Source: Abditibacteriaceae bacterium (GTDB lineage Bacteria; Armatimonadota; Abditibacteriia; Abditibacteriales; Abditibacteriaceae). Taken from it: a DNA stretch of 64,000 nt. Under the pieces are notes generated by a model. It did no database searches. It was not told the origin of the DNA and saw only the letters and a list, made by a program, of their open reading frames with translations. The translations under genes and the position numbers were made by a program. The stretch is taken from positions 1 through 64,000 of the forward strand of contig JAFAZH010000012.1 in assembly GCA_019239895.1 (NCBI GenBank), read 5' to 3'. Position 1 is the stretch's first letter. Every line of letters starts with the position of its first letter. This document shows positions 18,041 to 25,912 of the stretch, in pieces.

Positions 18041-19846
18041 ATGCTGATTCTGGGCGTCTCCTGTTTCTTCCATGACGCGGCAGCCGCCCTCATTGAAGAC
18101 GGAGTCTTAATTGCGGCAGCCGAAGAGGAACGCTTTTCGCGCCGCAAGCACGATTATAATTTTCCCACCCTCGCCATTGACTTCTGCCTGCGGCAACGTG
18201 GCATTAGCGCCGAGGATTTAGATTACGTTGTCTTCTTTGAAAAGCCTCTCTTAAAGCTTGAACGCCTGTTTATGACCATCTTCGGCTCCACCCCGCGCAC
18301 GGCGGGCGTGTTTCGAGAGGCATTGATTGCCTGGTTTGAAGACAAATTATGGATTAAGGGACTGCTAAAAGAAAAACTGGGCGTGCCAGATGACAAGCTG
18401 TTTTTTATCGAGCATCACCTGTCGCACGCTGCCAGCGCGTTCCTCTGCTCGCCTTTTGAGGAAGCCGCTGTGCTGACCGTAGATGGAGTGGGGGAGTGGG
18501 CTACCACTACGCTGGGTGTAGGCAAAACCACACGCGATGGTAGTACTGAACGCACAGAGTTGAAACTGCTCCAGGAACTGCGTTTCCCCCACTCGTTAGG
18601 CTTACTCTATTCGGCCTTTACAGCTTTCTTGGGATTTGAGGTCAATGAAGGCGAATACAAAGTCATGGGCATGGCACCCTATGGCGAGCCGAAATATGTG
18701 GACAAGGTGCTGCAACTGCTCGACCTCAAAGCCGACGGTAGCTTTGCGCTCGATTTATCTTACTTTCAATTTCAACGCTCCACTTCGGAAACCATCAGCC
18801 ACAAGTTTGAAGAACTCTTTGGGCTGCGCCGTGACCCGAAAGCTCGCTTTGTCACCGTAGCAACCAGCCTCTACGATGATCCGAACCCGCCTACTGCCGC
18901 CGAAATCGAAAAGAATCAATATTACGCCGATATTGCGGCCAGCATTCAGCGTGTCACTGAAGAAGTGTTGCTCAAAATGGCGCACTACCTGCACCAAACA
19001 ACTGGATTGATCAAGTTGTGCATTGCAGGGGGCGTGGGGCTGAACAGTGTGGCCAACAATCGCATCTATCGGGAAACACCTTTCAAAGAATTGTACGTGC
19101 AGCCCGCTGCTGGTGATGCCGGGGGCGCGATTGGTGCGGCTCTCTATGCCTACAACGTATTATTAGGTCAACCACGCCGCTTTGTGATGGAGCACGCTTA
19201 CTGGGGTGAAGCTTATAGCGATGAGGCCATTGCTGAGTTCTTGCAAGAAAACAATATTCAGGCCACCAAGATAGAAGATGAGGAGCAGCTATTAGACCGT
19301 GTTGTGGAATATCTCACGCAGGGCAAAGTCATTGGCTGGTATCAGGGCCGCTTTGAGTGGGGGCCGCGTGCATTAGGTAATCGCAGCATTTTAGCCGATC
19401 CCCGGCGAGATGATATGAAAGACATTATCAACATCAAAATCAAGTTCCGCGAACCGTTTCGTCCTTTTGCCCCCTCGGTTTTAGCCGAACGAGCCGAGGA
19501 GTATTTTGATCTTTCCGATGCGGCTAGCCACTATCCCGCTCGTTTTATGTTGATGGTTACACCTGTGCGCGAAGAAAAACGCCAGGTGGTGCCCGCGATA
19601 ACGCATGTAGATGGCACTGGACGCCTCCAAACTGTTGTTAAGGACACCAATCCTCGTTACCATCGTCTCATCGAAAAATTCGCGGCGGTGACGGGCGTGC
19701 CCCTACTCTTAAATACGTCCTTTAACCTGCGCGGCGAACCTATCGTGACGACCCCTGCCAATGCATGGCATACTTTTACCCATAGTGATATGGACGTGCT
19801 AGTGTTAGGTAATCATCTGGTAGTTAAGGATGAAGCCGGGCATTGA
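18041..19846 (+). CDS. Carbamoyltransferase (NodU/CmcH/TobZ family)
   Basis: About 601 residues. N-terminal Kae1-like domain starts MLILGVSCFFHDAAAALIED, with EERFSRRKHD and the metal-binding HHLSHAASAF. The C-terminal YrdC-like carbamoyltransferase domain carries the GRFEWGPRALGNRSIL signature. Such enzymes transfer a carbamoyl group from carbamoyl phosphate (via carbamoyl-AMP) to a hydroxyl of a sugar or natural product. I take ATG 18041 because family members start MLILGIS-like. The gene is flanked by an SxtJ-like protein upstream and DUF5989 downstream, with an SGNH hydrolase convergent, so the likely target is an envelope or exported glycan (inference). Its stop lies inside a 141-bp inverted repeat. 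Confidence 0.92.
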   Translation: MLILGVSCFFHDAAAALIEDGVLIAAAEEERFSRRKHDYNFPTLAIDFCLRQRGISAEDLDYVVFFEKPLLKLERLFMTIFGSTPRTAGVFREALIAWFEDKLWIKGLLKEKLGVPDDKLFFIEHHLSHAASAFLCSPFEEAAVLTVDGVGEWATTTLGVGKTTRDGSTERTELKLLQELRFPHSLGLLYSAFTAFLGFEVNEGEYKVMGMAPYGEPKYVDKVLQLLDLKADGSFALDLSYFQFQRSTSETISHKFEELFGLRRDPKARFVTVATSLYDDPNPPTAAEIEKNQYYADIAASIQRVTEEVLLKMAHYLHQTTGLIKLCIAGGVGLNSVANNRIYRETPFKELYVQPAAGDAGGAIGAALYAYNVLLGQPRRFVMEHAYWGEAYSDEAIAEFLQENNIQATKIEDEEQLLDRVVEYLTQGKVIGWYQGRFEWGPRALGNRSILADPRRDDMKDIINIKIKFREPFRPFAPSVLAERAEEYFDLSDAASHYPARFMLMVTPVREEKRQVVPAITHVDGTGRLQTVVKDTNPRYHRLIEKFAAVTGVPLLLNTSFNLRGEPIVTTPANAWHTFTHSDMDVLVLGNHLVVKDEAGH

Positions 19847-19976
19847 AATACCCGGCGGAGAGGCTAAAGCCAAGCGTCCTCCCGGACGCCGTTTATAGAT
19901 ACAGTCTTGATAGTGTTCCGTCCGGCAGGACGGTTGGCGGCTTGGCCGCCTTCCCGCCGGATATTTCAATGCCCGG
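19836..19976. repeat. Cruciform-type intergenic element, copy 1 (141 bp)
   Basis: Terminal inverted repeats of 23 bp with one mismatch (19836-19858 with 19954-19976), enclosing two smaller hairpins (around GCGTCC...GGACGC and CGTCC...GGACGG). Copy 2 is at 36841-37007 and shares the internal blocks GCCAAGCGTCC, GGACGCC and AGGACGGTTGGC. The left arm contains the carbamoyltransferase stop codon. Confidence 0.8.
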
Positions 19977-20000
19977 CCCGTTAAATAAAGGAATTATTAC

Positions 20001-20180
20001 ATGAAGTTTATGAGGCAACTGAAAAATCGCCTGGGCATTGTGGGGGAGCTTTTTGTGTTTCTGGGCAAGCGCAAGCTGTGGTGGATGATTCCTATGTTCG
20101 TCATTCTCATTGGTTTCGGCGTCATCCTGATCCTCGCCCAGACCACACCCTTGGGGCCATTTATCTATACCCTGTTTTAG
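20001..20180 (+). CDS. DUF5989 family small membrane protein
   Basis: A 59-residue protein: KFMRQLKNRLGIVGELFVFL, then GKRKLWWMIPMFVILIGFGV and a C-terminus ending GPFIYTLF. The GELxxFLxKRKLWW motif followed by one transmembrane helix and the PFIYTLF end is the DUF5989 pattern that recurs next to carbamoyltransferases and SxtJ-like proteins. ATG is preceded by AAGGA at nine bases. It begins 24 bp after the cruciform element and ends 8 bp from the convergent SGNH hydrolase gene. Function unknown; probably a membrane partner of the carbamoyltransferase. Confidence 0.75.
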   Translation: MKFMRQLKNRLGIVGELFVFLGKRKLWWMIPMFVILIGFGVILILAQTTPLGPFIYTLF

Positions 20181-20187
20181 ACTGCCT

Positions 20188-21378
20188 TTAGTGGCTTGGC
20201 TTTGGTCGCAGGGCTGTGCGCCGCAAGAAAGCTTCGAGGCGTGGAGCAACGGCGGCGTGGCCGCGTGCGTTGAGATGGCGGTCAATTTTAAAGTACAGCG
20301 ATTCAGGGTCGGGGATGGTGCGGATGCCATCTAATAAATCCAGGACCAAACCCGGTGGCTGTTTTTGTGCCCATTTCAGCAAGATAGGATATTTGGCGAG
20401 CGATGAGGCGCGGTGATAAGTGGCGTCGTTCTTGAAAGGAATCAGTACCAGTTTAAAGGTAGCTCCCGCCTGCTCACTAACGTGCTGCACCTGAGTGATG
20501 AGGTGGGCCGTGAGTTCTTGTGCCCCGGCGCGGCTCTCTTCCAGTCCTTCTTGTGGTGCGTCGGCGATTTTATTTTTAAACCACATCAAGCGCACGAGAC
20601 GTGCTAAATGGGAGTGAGCAATCAGGAAACTGGTATGAGGCTGTCGGAGGGCTGTCGAGATAGCGTCAGTGTTCGTGACGTTTAACACACGGTCGTTAAA
20701 GGGGTCGCGGGTAATATAACTGGCACTTGGTGCCGGTTTCGATGAACTTGTTTTACTGGATTGTTGAATCGTCCGCTTAGCGATCAATTGACCGTTACGT
20801 ATGGTGAACAAATCACGTTCATCGTTATCGCGCACATCGTTTTCATAAAAGCAGAGCAGCACGATGTCAGGGTGATACTTCAGTCCTTCTTCCTGTAAAT
20901 AAAGGAGTTCATCCACCGTGCCCCAACTGGGGACACCGGCGCTGATGACTTCATAATGCTGTGAGCTTGCACCGGATTTTTTGCTATTTAAGCGTGCTTC
21001 TAATAGGTTCGTGAAACGCTGCGGCTCCTCAACGCCATAGCCAAAGACAAACGAATCGCCCAAGACGAGAATGCGTGTCGTATGGGGTGGCTTCGCGTAG
21101 GGATGTGGCGCATCGCGCAAGCCTTTGTCATTGATGCGAACCTCGACATCATATTCAGCCGAAGTCTGGCGGCACTGGATATTAGGCTTGAGGGCGCGGC
21201 GTGCCGTGCGCGCCTGGACTTCTGGTAGACGCTCGGTAACCAGAAATAAATCTGATGCCACCAAGGGCACAGGCATAAAGAGGCGCACCCCAACCTCTAA
21301 AACAAGAAGCGTCACCACGATGCTCATTAAAGAGAGCAGAATGTTTTTGCAGAGATCGCGGCGCGTATTAGACTTCAT
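20188..21378 (-). CDS. Membrane-anchored SGNH/GDSL-type hydrolase
   Basis: About 396 residues. An N-terminal transmembrane anchor (NILLSLMSIVVTLLVLEVGV) precedes a periplasmic SGNH hydrolase domain. The block I Ser is in ILVLGDSFVFGYGVE, block II/III Gly and Asn are in SAGVPSWGT and CFYENDVRDND, and the C-terminal Asp-His pair is in DRHLNARGH. Such proteins (de)acetylate or otherwise esterify surface glycans. I use ATG 21378; a TTG five codons upstream is possible. A TATAAT lies 14 bases before this ATG, implying a very short leader. It converges on the carbamoyltransferase/DUF5989 genes, suggesting shared glycan modification (inference). Confidence 0.82.
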   Translation of the reverse strand: MKSNTRRDLCKNILLSLMSIVVTLLVLEVGVRLFMPVPLVASDLFLVTERLPEVQARTARRALKPNIQCRQTSAEYDVEVRINDKGLRDAPHPYAKPPHTTRILVLGDSFVFGYGVEEPQRFTNLLEARLNSKKSGASSQHYEVISAGVPSWGTVDELLYLQEEGLKYHPDIVLLCFYENDVRDNDERDLFTIRNGQLIAKRTIQQSSKTSSSKPAPSASYITRDPFNDRVLNVTNTDAISTALRQPHTSFLIAHSHLARLVRLMWFKNKIADAPQEGLEESRAGAQELTAHLITQVQHVSEQAGATFKLVLIPFKNDATYHRASSLAKYPILLKWAQKQPPGLVLDLLDGIRTIPDPESLYFKIDRHLNARGHAAVAPRLEAFLRRTALRPKPSH

Positions 21379-21422
21379 CACAGTCACAGGCAATTATACA
21401 CAGTGGTAGCACAGTTTTAACC

Positions 21423-22214
21423 ATGCAAGAGCCATTATCGTTTCTACAATTCTCTTCCCTTAATGATGTAACTGGCCTTAAACACGCTATTACCACACGA
21501 AACGGTGGAGTTAGCTCCAGCCCTTATCAATCGCTCAATTTAGGTTATCATGTGGATGATAGAGCAGAGTCCGTGACGCACAACCGTACTTTGTTGGCTA
21601 ATGCTTTGGGTTACGGTGCAACTTCCTTAGTTTGTGCGCAGCAGGTACATGGTGCGCACTCGATTATTGTGAATGACACGCAACGAGGGCGCGGCGCACT
21701 GGATTGGCATAGTGCTATACCTCAAACGGATGCACTGATAACGCGGGAGCAACAGCTACCCCTGCTGATCCTGGTCGCCGATTGTGCCCCACTGCTCTTG
21801 GCTGATCCTGTCCAGCATGTGCTGGCAGTTGTTCATGCTGGTTGGCGGGGTGCAGTCGCGGGCATTGCTGCTGAAACTGTGCGGCATATGCAGGCAGAAT
21901 TTCAATCGCATCCTGCCGGCATTCGTGTCGGCATTGGCCCCTGTCTATGTGCCCCTTGTCTTGAAGTCGGCCCCGAAGTCGCGGCAATGGCTAATGCGGC
22001 TTGCCCTGCCGCCATTAAGCCTGCCCTTAATCCTGACAAGGCACAACTTGATCTACGCGCTTTACTGGAATACGATCTGAAAAATGCTGGAGTGCCCCCG
22101 GAACAGATTGAGGCTATGCCTCATTGCCCACGCTGTCGCCCTGACATTTTCTTCTCCCATCGCGGCCAGCATGGAACCACTGGTCGGTTCGGCCTCGTGG
22201 CGTGGTGGGACTAA
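21423..22214 (+). CDS. pgeF: Peptidoglycan editing factor / polyphenol oxidase family (YfiH, laccase domain)
   Basis: 263-residue DUF152 protein. Motifs: TTRNGGVSSSPYQSLNLGYH, CAQQVHG, VADCAPLLLAD, VVHAGWRGAVAG, GIGPCLCAPCLEVG and PDIFFSHRGQHGTTGR. The conserved His-Cys-His zinc ligands are all present. In E. coli the homologue removes L-Ser-containing muropeptides wrongly incorporated into peptidoglycan precursors; related proteins show oxidase or adenosine-processing activity. No Shine-Dalgarno precedes the ATG, and the gap to the divergent SGNH gene is only 44 bp. Confidence 0.93.
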   Translation: MQEPLSFLQFSSLNDVTGLKHAITTRNGGVSSSPYQSLNLGYHVDDRAESVTHNRTLLANALGYGATSLVCAQQVHGAHSIIVNDTQRGRGALDWHSAIPQTDALITREQQLPLLILVADCAPLLLADPVQHVLAVVHAGWRGAVAGIAAETVRHMQAEFQSHPAGIRVGIGPCLCAPCLEVGPEVAAMANAACPAAIKPALNPDKAQLDLRALLEYDLKNAGVPPEQIEAMPHCPRCRPDIFFSHRGQHGTTGRFGLVAWWD

Positions 22215-22223
22215 GATTTGAGA

Positions 22224-22443
22224 TTAGCCACGGAACCACACGGAAGGACACGGAAAAAGAAGAGGGGAAGGGGGAACTATTGAACCCAGAGCGTGAGCGA
22301 CGAGCTAAAGTAAGAGCCGCTGGGAACTACCAGATAAGCCCGTCGCTCACGCTCCGGGTTCGCTAGTCTTCCCTTACTGGCACCTGTTAGCTTCGTCTAA
22401 TCTACCCCGCTTCCTCTCTTCTTCCGTGTGGTTCCGTGGCTAA
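22224..22443. repeat. Nested inverted repeat with CACGGAA decamer arrays
   Basis: Outer arms 22224-22246 and 22421-22443 are perfect 23-bp complements. The left arm continues as three 10-base units (CACGGAACCA, CACGGAAGGA, CACGGAAAAA, 22229-22258). Inside lies a second, unrelated inverted repeat (22282-22302 with 22340-22360). The element fills the gap between the convergent pgeF and prepilin genes. Confidence 0.8.
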
Positions 22444-22452
22444 AACTCAATG

Positions 22453-23238
22453 TTAATCATCCTCAATAGTAAATGCTGTCATGACCGGGCCAGTGGTGGA
22501 GCCAGTGATAACGACATTTTTGGTGGTGGCTAGTTCTTCCAGTTTGCGGGCTTTGACATGGCCGTCGCAGTAGAGAACATTGGTGGTATCGAGGTGGCGC
22601 TCCACAATGTTTTGCAACTGGCGCGGCGAGGTTGTGGTGATGGTGGGGTTTTTGGTGTAGTCCGTCCAGAAAAAGCCTTGTGAGCCACCGGGATTAGCGG
22701 CGCTGGGGCTATTATTGTTGTCCGTTATCCAGACCGTTGTTGAGGGGACGGTAATGATGGATAGGCTTACTAAATACTTAGCAGTAGGTGTGTTGGAAGA
22801 GCGTGGTGGCGTCTGGTTATCACCGGGGGAACCATAAGCGCCGTTCAAGCCATAGCTACCATAGTTAATGCCATCCCGATAGTGGTAGGGATTAGGCGCA
22901 TCGTCACTGGGACAGTTAAAGACCTGCTCGTTCTTAACGTAGGGGAAAGCCGCGTCCATCCACTTATAATTGCTGCCGTTGTCTGAGGGAGCGGTGGAGA
23001 GGCCATAGAAAGACTGCGGCATCTTGTCATCTGAGTCCTGGACGTATTGGAGCAATCCCAGGCCGATTTGCTTTAGATTGCTCTGACAACTGGCCCGCCG
23101 CGCATTTTCACGCGCCCGTGAAAAAACCGGAAATAAAATCGCTGCCAGAATAGCTATGATAGCAATGACAACCAAAAGCTCAATAAGGGTGAAGCCTGAT
23201 CGAAAAGCGGGTGGTTTACGTCGGTATATTAGGCGCAT
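22453..23238 (-). CDS. DUF1559 prepilin-type N-methylation domain protein
   Basis: Type IV prepilin/pseudopilin-like protein of about 261 residues. The class III signal ([21 protein letters not shown], cleavage expected between G and F) is followed by [16 protein letters not shown] and a periplasmic DUF1559-type domain with Gly/Asn/Pro-rich loops and a YCDGHV motif near the C-terminus. Dozens of paralogues of this kind occur in Armatimonadota and Planctomycetota; the RARENARR form is the main taxonomic clue in the window. I use ATG 23238; TTG 23256 is possible. Function uncertain: secretion pseudopilin or surface protein. Confidence 0.88.
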   Translation of the reverse strand: MRLIYRRKPPAFRSGFTLIELLVVIAIIAILAAILFPVFSRARENARRASCQSNLKQIGLGLLQYVQDSDDKMPQSFYGLSTAPSDNGSNYKWMDAAFPYVKNEQVFNCPSDDAPNPYHYRDGINYGSYGLNGAYGSPGDNQTPPRSSNTPTAKYLVSLSIITVPSTTVWITDNNNSPSAANPGGSQGFFWTDYTKNPTITTTSPRQLQNIVERHLDTTNVLYCDGHVKARKLEELATTKNVVITGSTTGPVMTAFTIEDD

Positions 23239-23318
23239 TAGCTCTTTTAGAGACAATGCGATGGTGATAGTGGTTCCACCTGAGCCATCGTTAAGCTCTG
23301 GATTAGCCTATTTCTTGA

Positions 23319-24371
23319 TTACTTCTTGACTGTCGCTGGTTGACTCGTAGCAGTGGGCTTCGCAGCAGCGGGTGTCGCATCATCTGTCGTAGTGTCAATG
23401 GTGGCGGCTTTTCCTATGCGGGCTGCGGCCAACTTCGTAAGGGCCGAATCAAATTCGTCGGAGTCGGCAAAGCTGTTTAAAGCCTTAATGCGCTCTTCTA
23501 GGTAGGGGTTTTCGTGGATGGCGGAGCCTAAGCGGTATTGAGTGGAAATCTCCTGGCCTTCCAAGCCAATAAAGCCGCTTTGCTTGATATAGTTGTCCAC
23601 GTCCTGACTGCTAATTTTAGTCTCCTGCATCAGTGGGTCAGTCGCCGCGTGCAGTTTTAATAGGGCGCTGAGCAACACCTTATAGTTTTTCATTAAGAGC
23701 AGCGTCAGGCGGTCGGCGGTCTCGGCGGCGAATTCCTGCCAGTTGGTGCCACGTAGCAGCCAGGCATAAAACATGGCAGGCCAGACCAAAATGCGGAGTG
23801 GCGCGGCAGTGTCATTGACAAACTGCAAGAGCGAGAGACGGCGCACATGCCCTTGCCGTGCCTGCACCAGACAGCGCAACACAAGGGTATCCAGTTCCGA
23901 ATTCTGTAATAAATCCATTGCTCCCTTGGTGATAATAAGAAAGGGAGATTTATTGCTGCCTAAAATGCGTATCTGGGGAATAGTTTCGTCTACGACAAAG
24001 GCTTCCGGGGTATCGAGTCCCAGCATCCCACTGGCTTTAGAGAGCAGATTTCTCAGGCGGGGATGATTGCGAGAAGTGACCTCATACTCGGAGCCATGCA
24101 TCCGCAAGCGGCGCAGCACCATGCGCGGCGCGATAAAGAAATAGATAATGCACGACACCAACCACCAGACGAAGATACCAATGCCAAAGCCCATCGTGTT
24201 GGGATTTAAAGAAAGCCCCACAGAAGCCACAATAATGAGCAGGAACCAGATAACGAATGCTTTAGTGCCTTCGCCTTTCTCGCCTTGCACGACGTAGTCG
24301 GACAAATCCGGTGGCGGCCCGGACGCTGCCTGTCGTTTGTCTTTGTCGGTGATTTTAACGGTAACAGCCAT
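23319..24371 (-). CDS. M48-peptidase-like membrane protein lacking the HExxH motif
   Basis: 350 residues. Two transmembrane helices (about 38-85) are followed by a region laid out like M48/HtpX-type peptidases: HPRLRNLLSKASGMLGL, PEAFVVDETIPQIRILG and FLIITKGAMDLLQNSELDTLVL. Where M48 enzymes have AHELGHxxxxH this protein has RCLVQARQGH, so both zinc-binding His and the catalytic Glu are gone; the later AETADR keeps the shape of the third-ligand helix. It is therefore probably a non-catalytic pseudopeptidase. Family assignment is inference. The Ala/Thr tail is disordered. A heptamer array starts 4 bp before the ATG, and there is no Shine-Dalgarno. Confidence 0.6.
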   Translation of the reverse strand: MAVTVKITDKDKRQAASGPPPDLSDYVVQGEKGEGTKAFVIWFLLIIVASVGLSLNPNTMGFGIGIFVWWLVSCIIYFFIAPRMVLRRLRMHGSEYEVTSRNHPRLRNLLSKASGMLGLDTPEAFVVDETIPQIRILGSNKSPFLIITKGAMDLLQNSELDTLVLRCLVQARQGHVRRLSLLQFVNDTAAPLRILVWPAMFYAWLLRGTNWQEFAAETADRLTLLLMKNYKVLLSALLKLHAATDPLMQETKISSQDVDNYIKQSGFIGLEGQEISTQYRLGSAIHENPYLEERIKALNSFADSDEFDSALTKLAAARIGKAATIDTTTDDATPAAAKPTATSQPATVKK

Positions 24372-24374
24372 AAT

Positions 24375-24527
24375 TGGGGTCTTGGGGTTGGGGTTTAGGG
24401 TTTAAGAGTCGGACAGGATTTAAAATGAAAAGTAGCGGTTAAAAGAGAACTCAGTCTTAAACCCTGGTTCCAAACCCGATACCCTAAACCCTGAACCCGA
24501 TACTTAAACCCCAACCCCTGAACCCTG
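24375..24527. repeat. Inverted pair of GGGTTTA-type heptamer arrays
   Basis: Left arm 24375-24409 has five G/T-rich 7-base units (e.g. TTGGGGT, TAGGGTT). Right arm 24461-24527 has over nine complementary units (e.g. CCCTAAA, CCCTGAA, CCCGATA). The left arm begins 4 bp before the start of the M48-like gene. The right arm runs into the end of the upstream CNNM gene and contains its stop codon (24504-24506). It resembles a telomere-like sequence only by chance of composition. Confidence 0.78.
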
Positions 24528-25823
24528 CTCCTCTTTGCGTGTAATCTTAATCTGTTTCAGCCGCCGCCCACGCATGGAGTGGACGGCCAAGGTAGCGTTT
24601 GGGACTTCAACGCGATCTCCTGCAATGGGCGCTCTCCCCAATTGTTCTATCATAAAGCCGCCCACTGTATCAAATTCTCCGGTCGGCAAGCTTAGATTCC
24701 AGCGTTCTTCTAAGTCATCCGTGTGCAGCAGGGCATCCACTAAAGCGGTATGCTCATCCACAATAACCAGCGGGTCTTCAATTTTGCGGTCATGCTCGTC
24801 GGCAATGTCGCCCACGAGTTCTTCCAGAATGTCTTCCACGGTGAGCAACCCGGCGGTGCCGCCGAACTCGTCTATAACGATGCACAGGTGCATCCGTTGC
24901 GCTCGCATCATTGCCAGGGCCTCATCTATCTTTTGGGACTCCGGTAGAAAAAGCGGTGGACGCATCAAAGTGCGGGGAGCAAAATCTCTTTCATTGCGAT
25001 TCAAGCACACTAAGACATCTTTGGCATGGAGGATACCAACGATTTTATCAATACTATCCTCATAGAGCGGAATCCGCGAATAACCGCTTTCCTGGAGGGT
25101 ATCTAAAATCTGATTCGCTGAACTTTCCACTGGCAAGGCCAGAATGTCAGGACGGGGAATCATCACCTCATGGACGCGCGTATCGCCAAAGGTGAAGATG
25201 CTCTCAATTAACTCTTTGCCACTCTCTTCTATGACGCCCGAAGAATGAGCAGATTCCACTAAATCTAAAATTTCAGCCGTATCTTCCTGGTTACGCTCGG
25301 CTTCCGCCCCCCGTGTTGAGGTTGCGCTATTGCTTAATAGCCCTACTGAGGTTAGCAGCATTGAGCCTAGTTTCATGAGAAGTGCCACCGGTGGGCGCAA
25401 GAGGGCCACAAAGAGCCGCGCTGGCCGCACCCACCATAGCTTTTGCAATGCGCCAGGTTGCGATACGAGAAGCCGAGGCGTAATTTGAAACAGAGCGATG
25501 ATAGCCAGTGCCGCACCAACACAGATCAATGCCGCTGTGGGCGTTGAATTATAGTGATAGCGTGCCAGCCACACCGTCAGCACCGCTGCGCCTAACAGGG
25601 GAGCATTGGCGGCAATGGTGACGGTGGCAATAAATTGTTGTGCATCACTGGATAATTCGCTGGAGAGTTGCTGGGCCGCGTTCGACTCATCCGGCGAAGC
25701 CTGGGCACGTAACAAGTGTCGCAAGCGCATCCGGTTCGTAGCCGCCAGTGCCGCCTCTGACGCCGCAAAGAGCGCGATGAGTAGGAGACAGATCAGGAGA
25801 GCTATATAACAGGCCGTAAGCAT
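24504..25823 (-). CDS. CNNM/CorC-type transporter: DUF21, CBS pair, CorC_HlyC
   Basis: 439 residues. N-terminal DUF21 membrane domain (first ~150, several helices, LFAASEAALAATNRMRLRHL), a tandem CBS domain (about 195-325, [37 protein letters not shown]) and a C-terminal CorC_HlyC domain (GEFDTVGGFMIEQLGRAPIAGD). Homologues export Mg2+/Co2+ or affect Na+-coupled Mg2+ transport. It is the first of two related genes in tandem, downstream of the ybeY block where corC is commonly found. Its last ~9 residues and stop codon are encoded by a heptamer array (GSGVGV end). Confidence 0.9.
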   Translation of the reverse strand: MLTACYIALLICLLLIALFAASEAALAATNRMRLRHLLRAQASPDESNAAQQLSSELSSDAQQFIATVTIAANAPLLGAAVLTVWLARYHYNSTPTAALICVGAALAIIALFQITPRLLVSQPGALQKLWWVRPARLFVALLRPPVALLMKLGSMLLTSVGLLSNSATSTRGAEAERNQEDTAEILDLVESAHSSGVIEESGKELIESIFTFGDTRVHEVMIPRPDILALPVESSANQILDTLQESGYSRIPLYEDSIDKIVGILHAKDVLVCLNRNERDFAPRTLMRPPLFLPESQKIDEALAMMRAQRMHLCIVIDEFGGTAGLLTVEDILEELVGDIADEHDRKIEDPLVIVDEHTALVDALLHTDDLEERWNLSLPTGEFDTVGGFMIEQLGRAPIAGDRVEVPNATLAVHSMRGRRLKQIKITRKEEQGSGVGV

Positions 25824-25912
25824 ATTTGATAGGGTTATGAAACTGCGTAAGCTAAGTCAGGGATATTGGGCATCTGGTGCCCAACACTCCGGGGTGCGTG
25901 AGGCAATAGACA

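Noticed and set aside
24375-24527. GGGTTTA arrays as telomere-like or replication ends
   Set aside because: They are internal, short, degenerate and come as an inverted pair like the other heptamer families.
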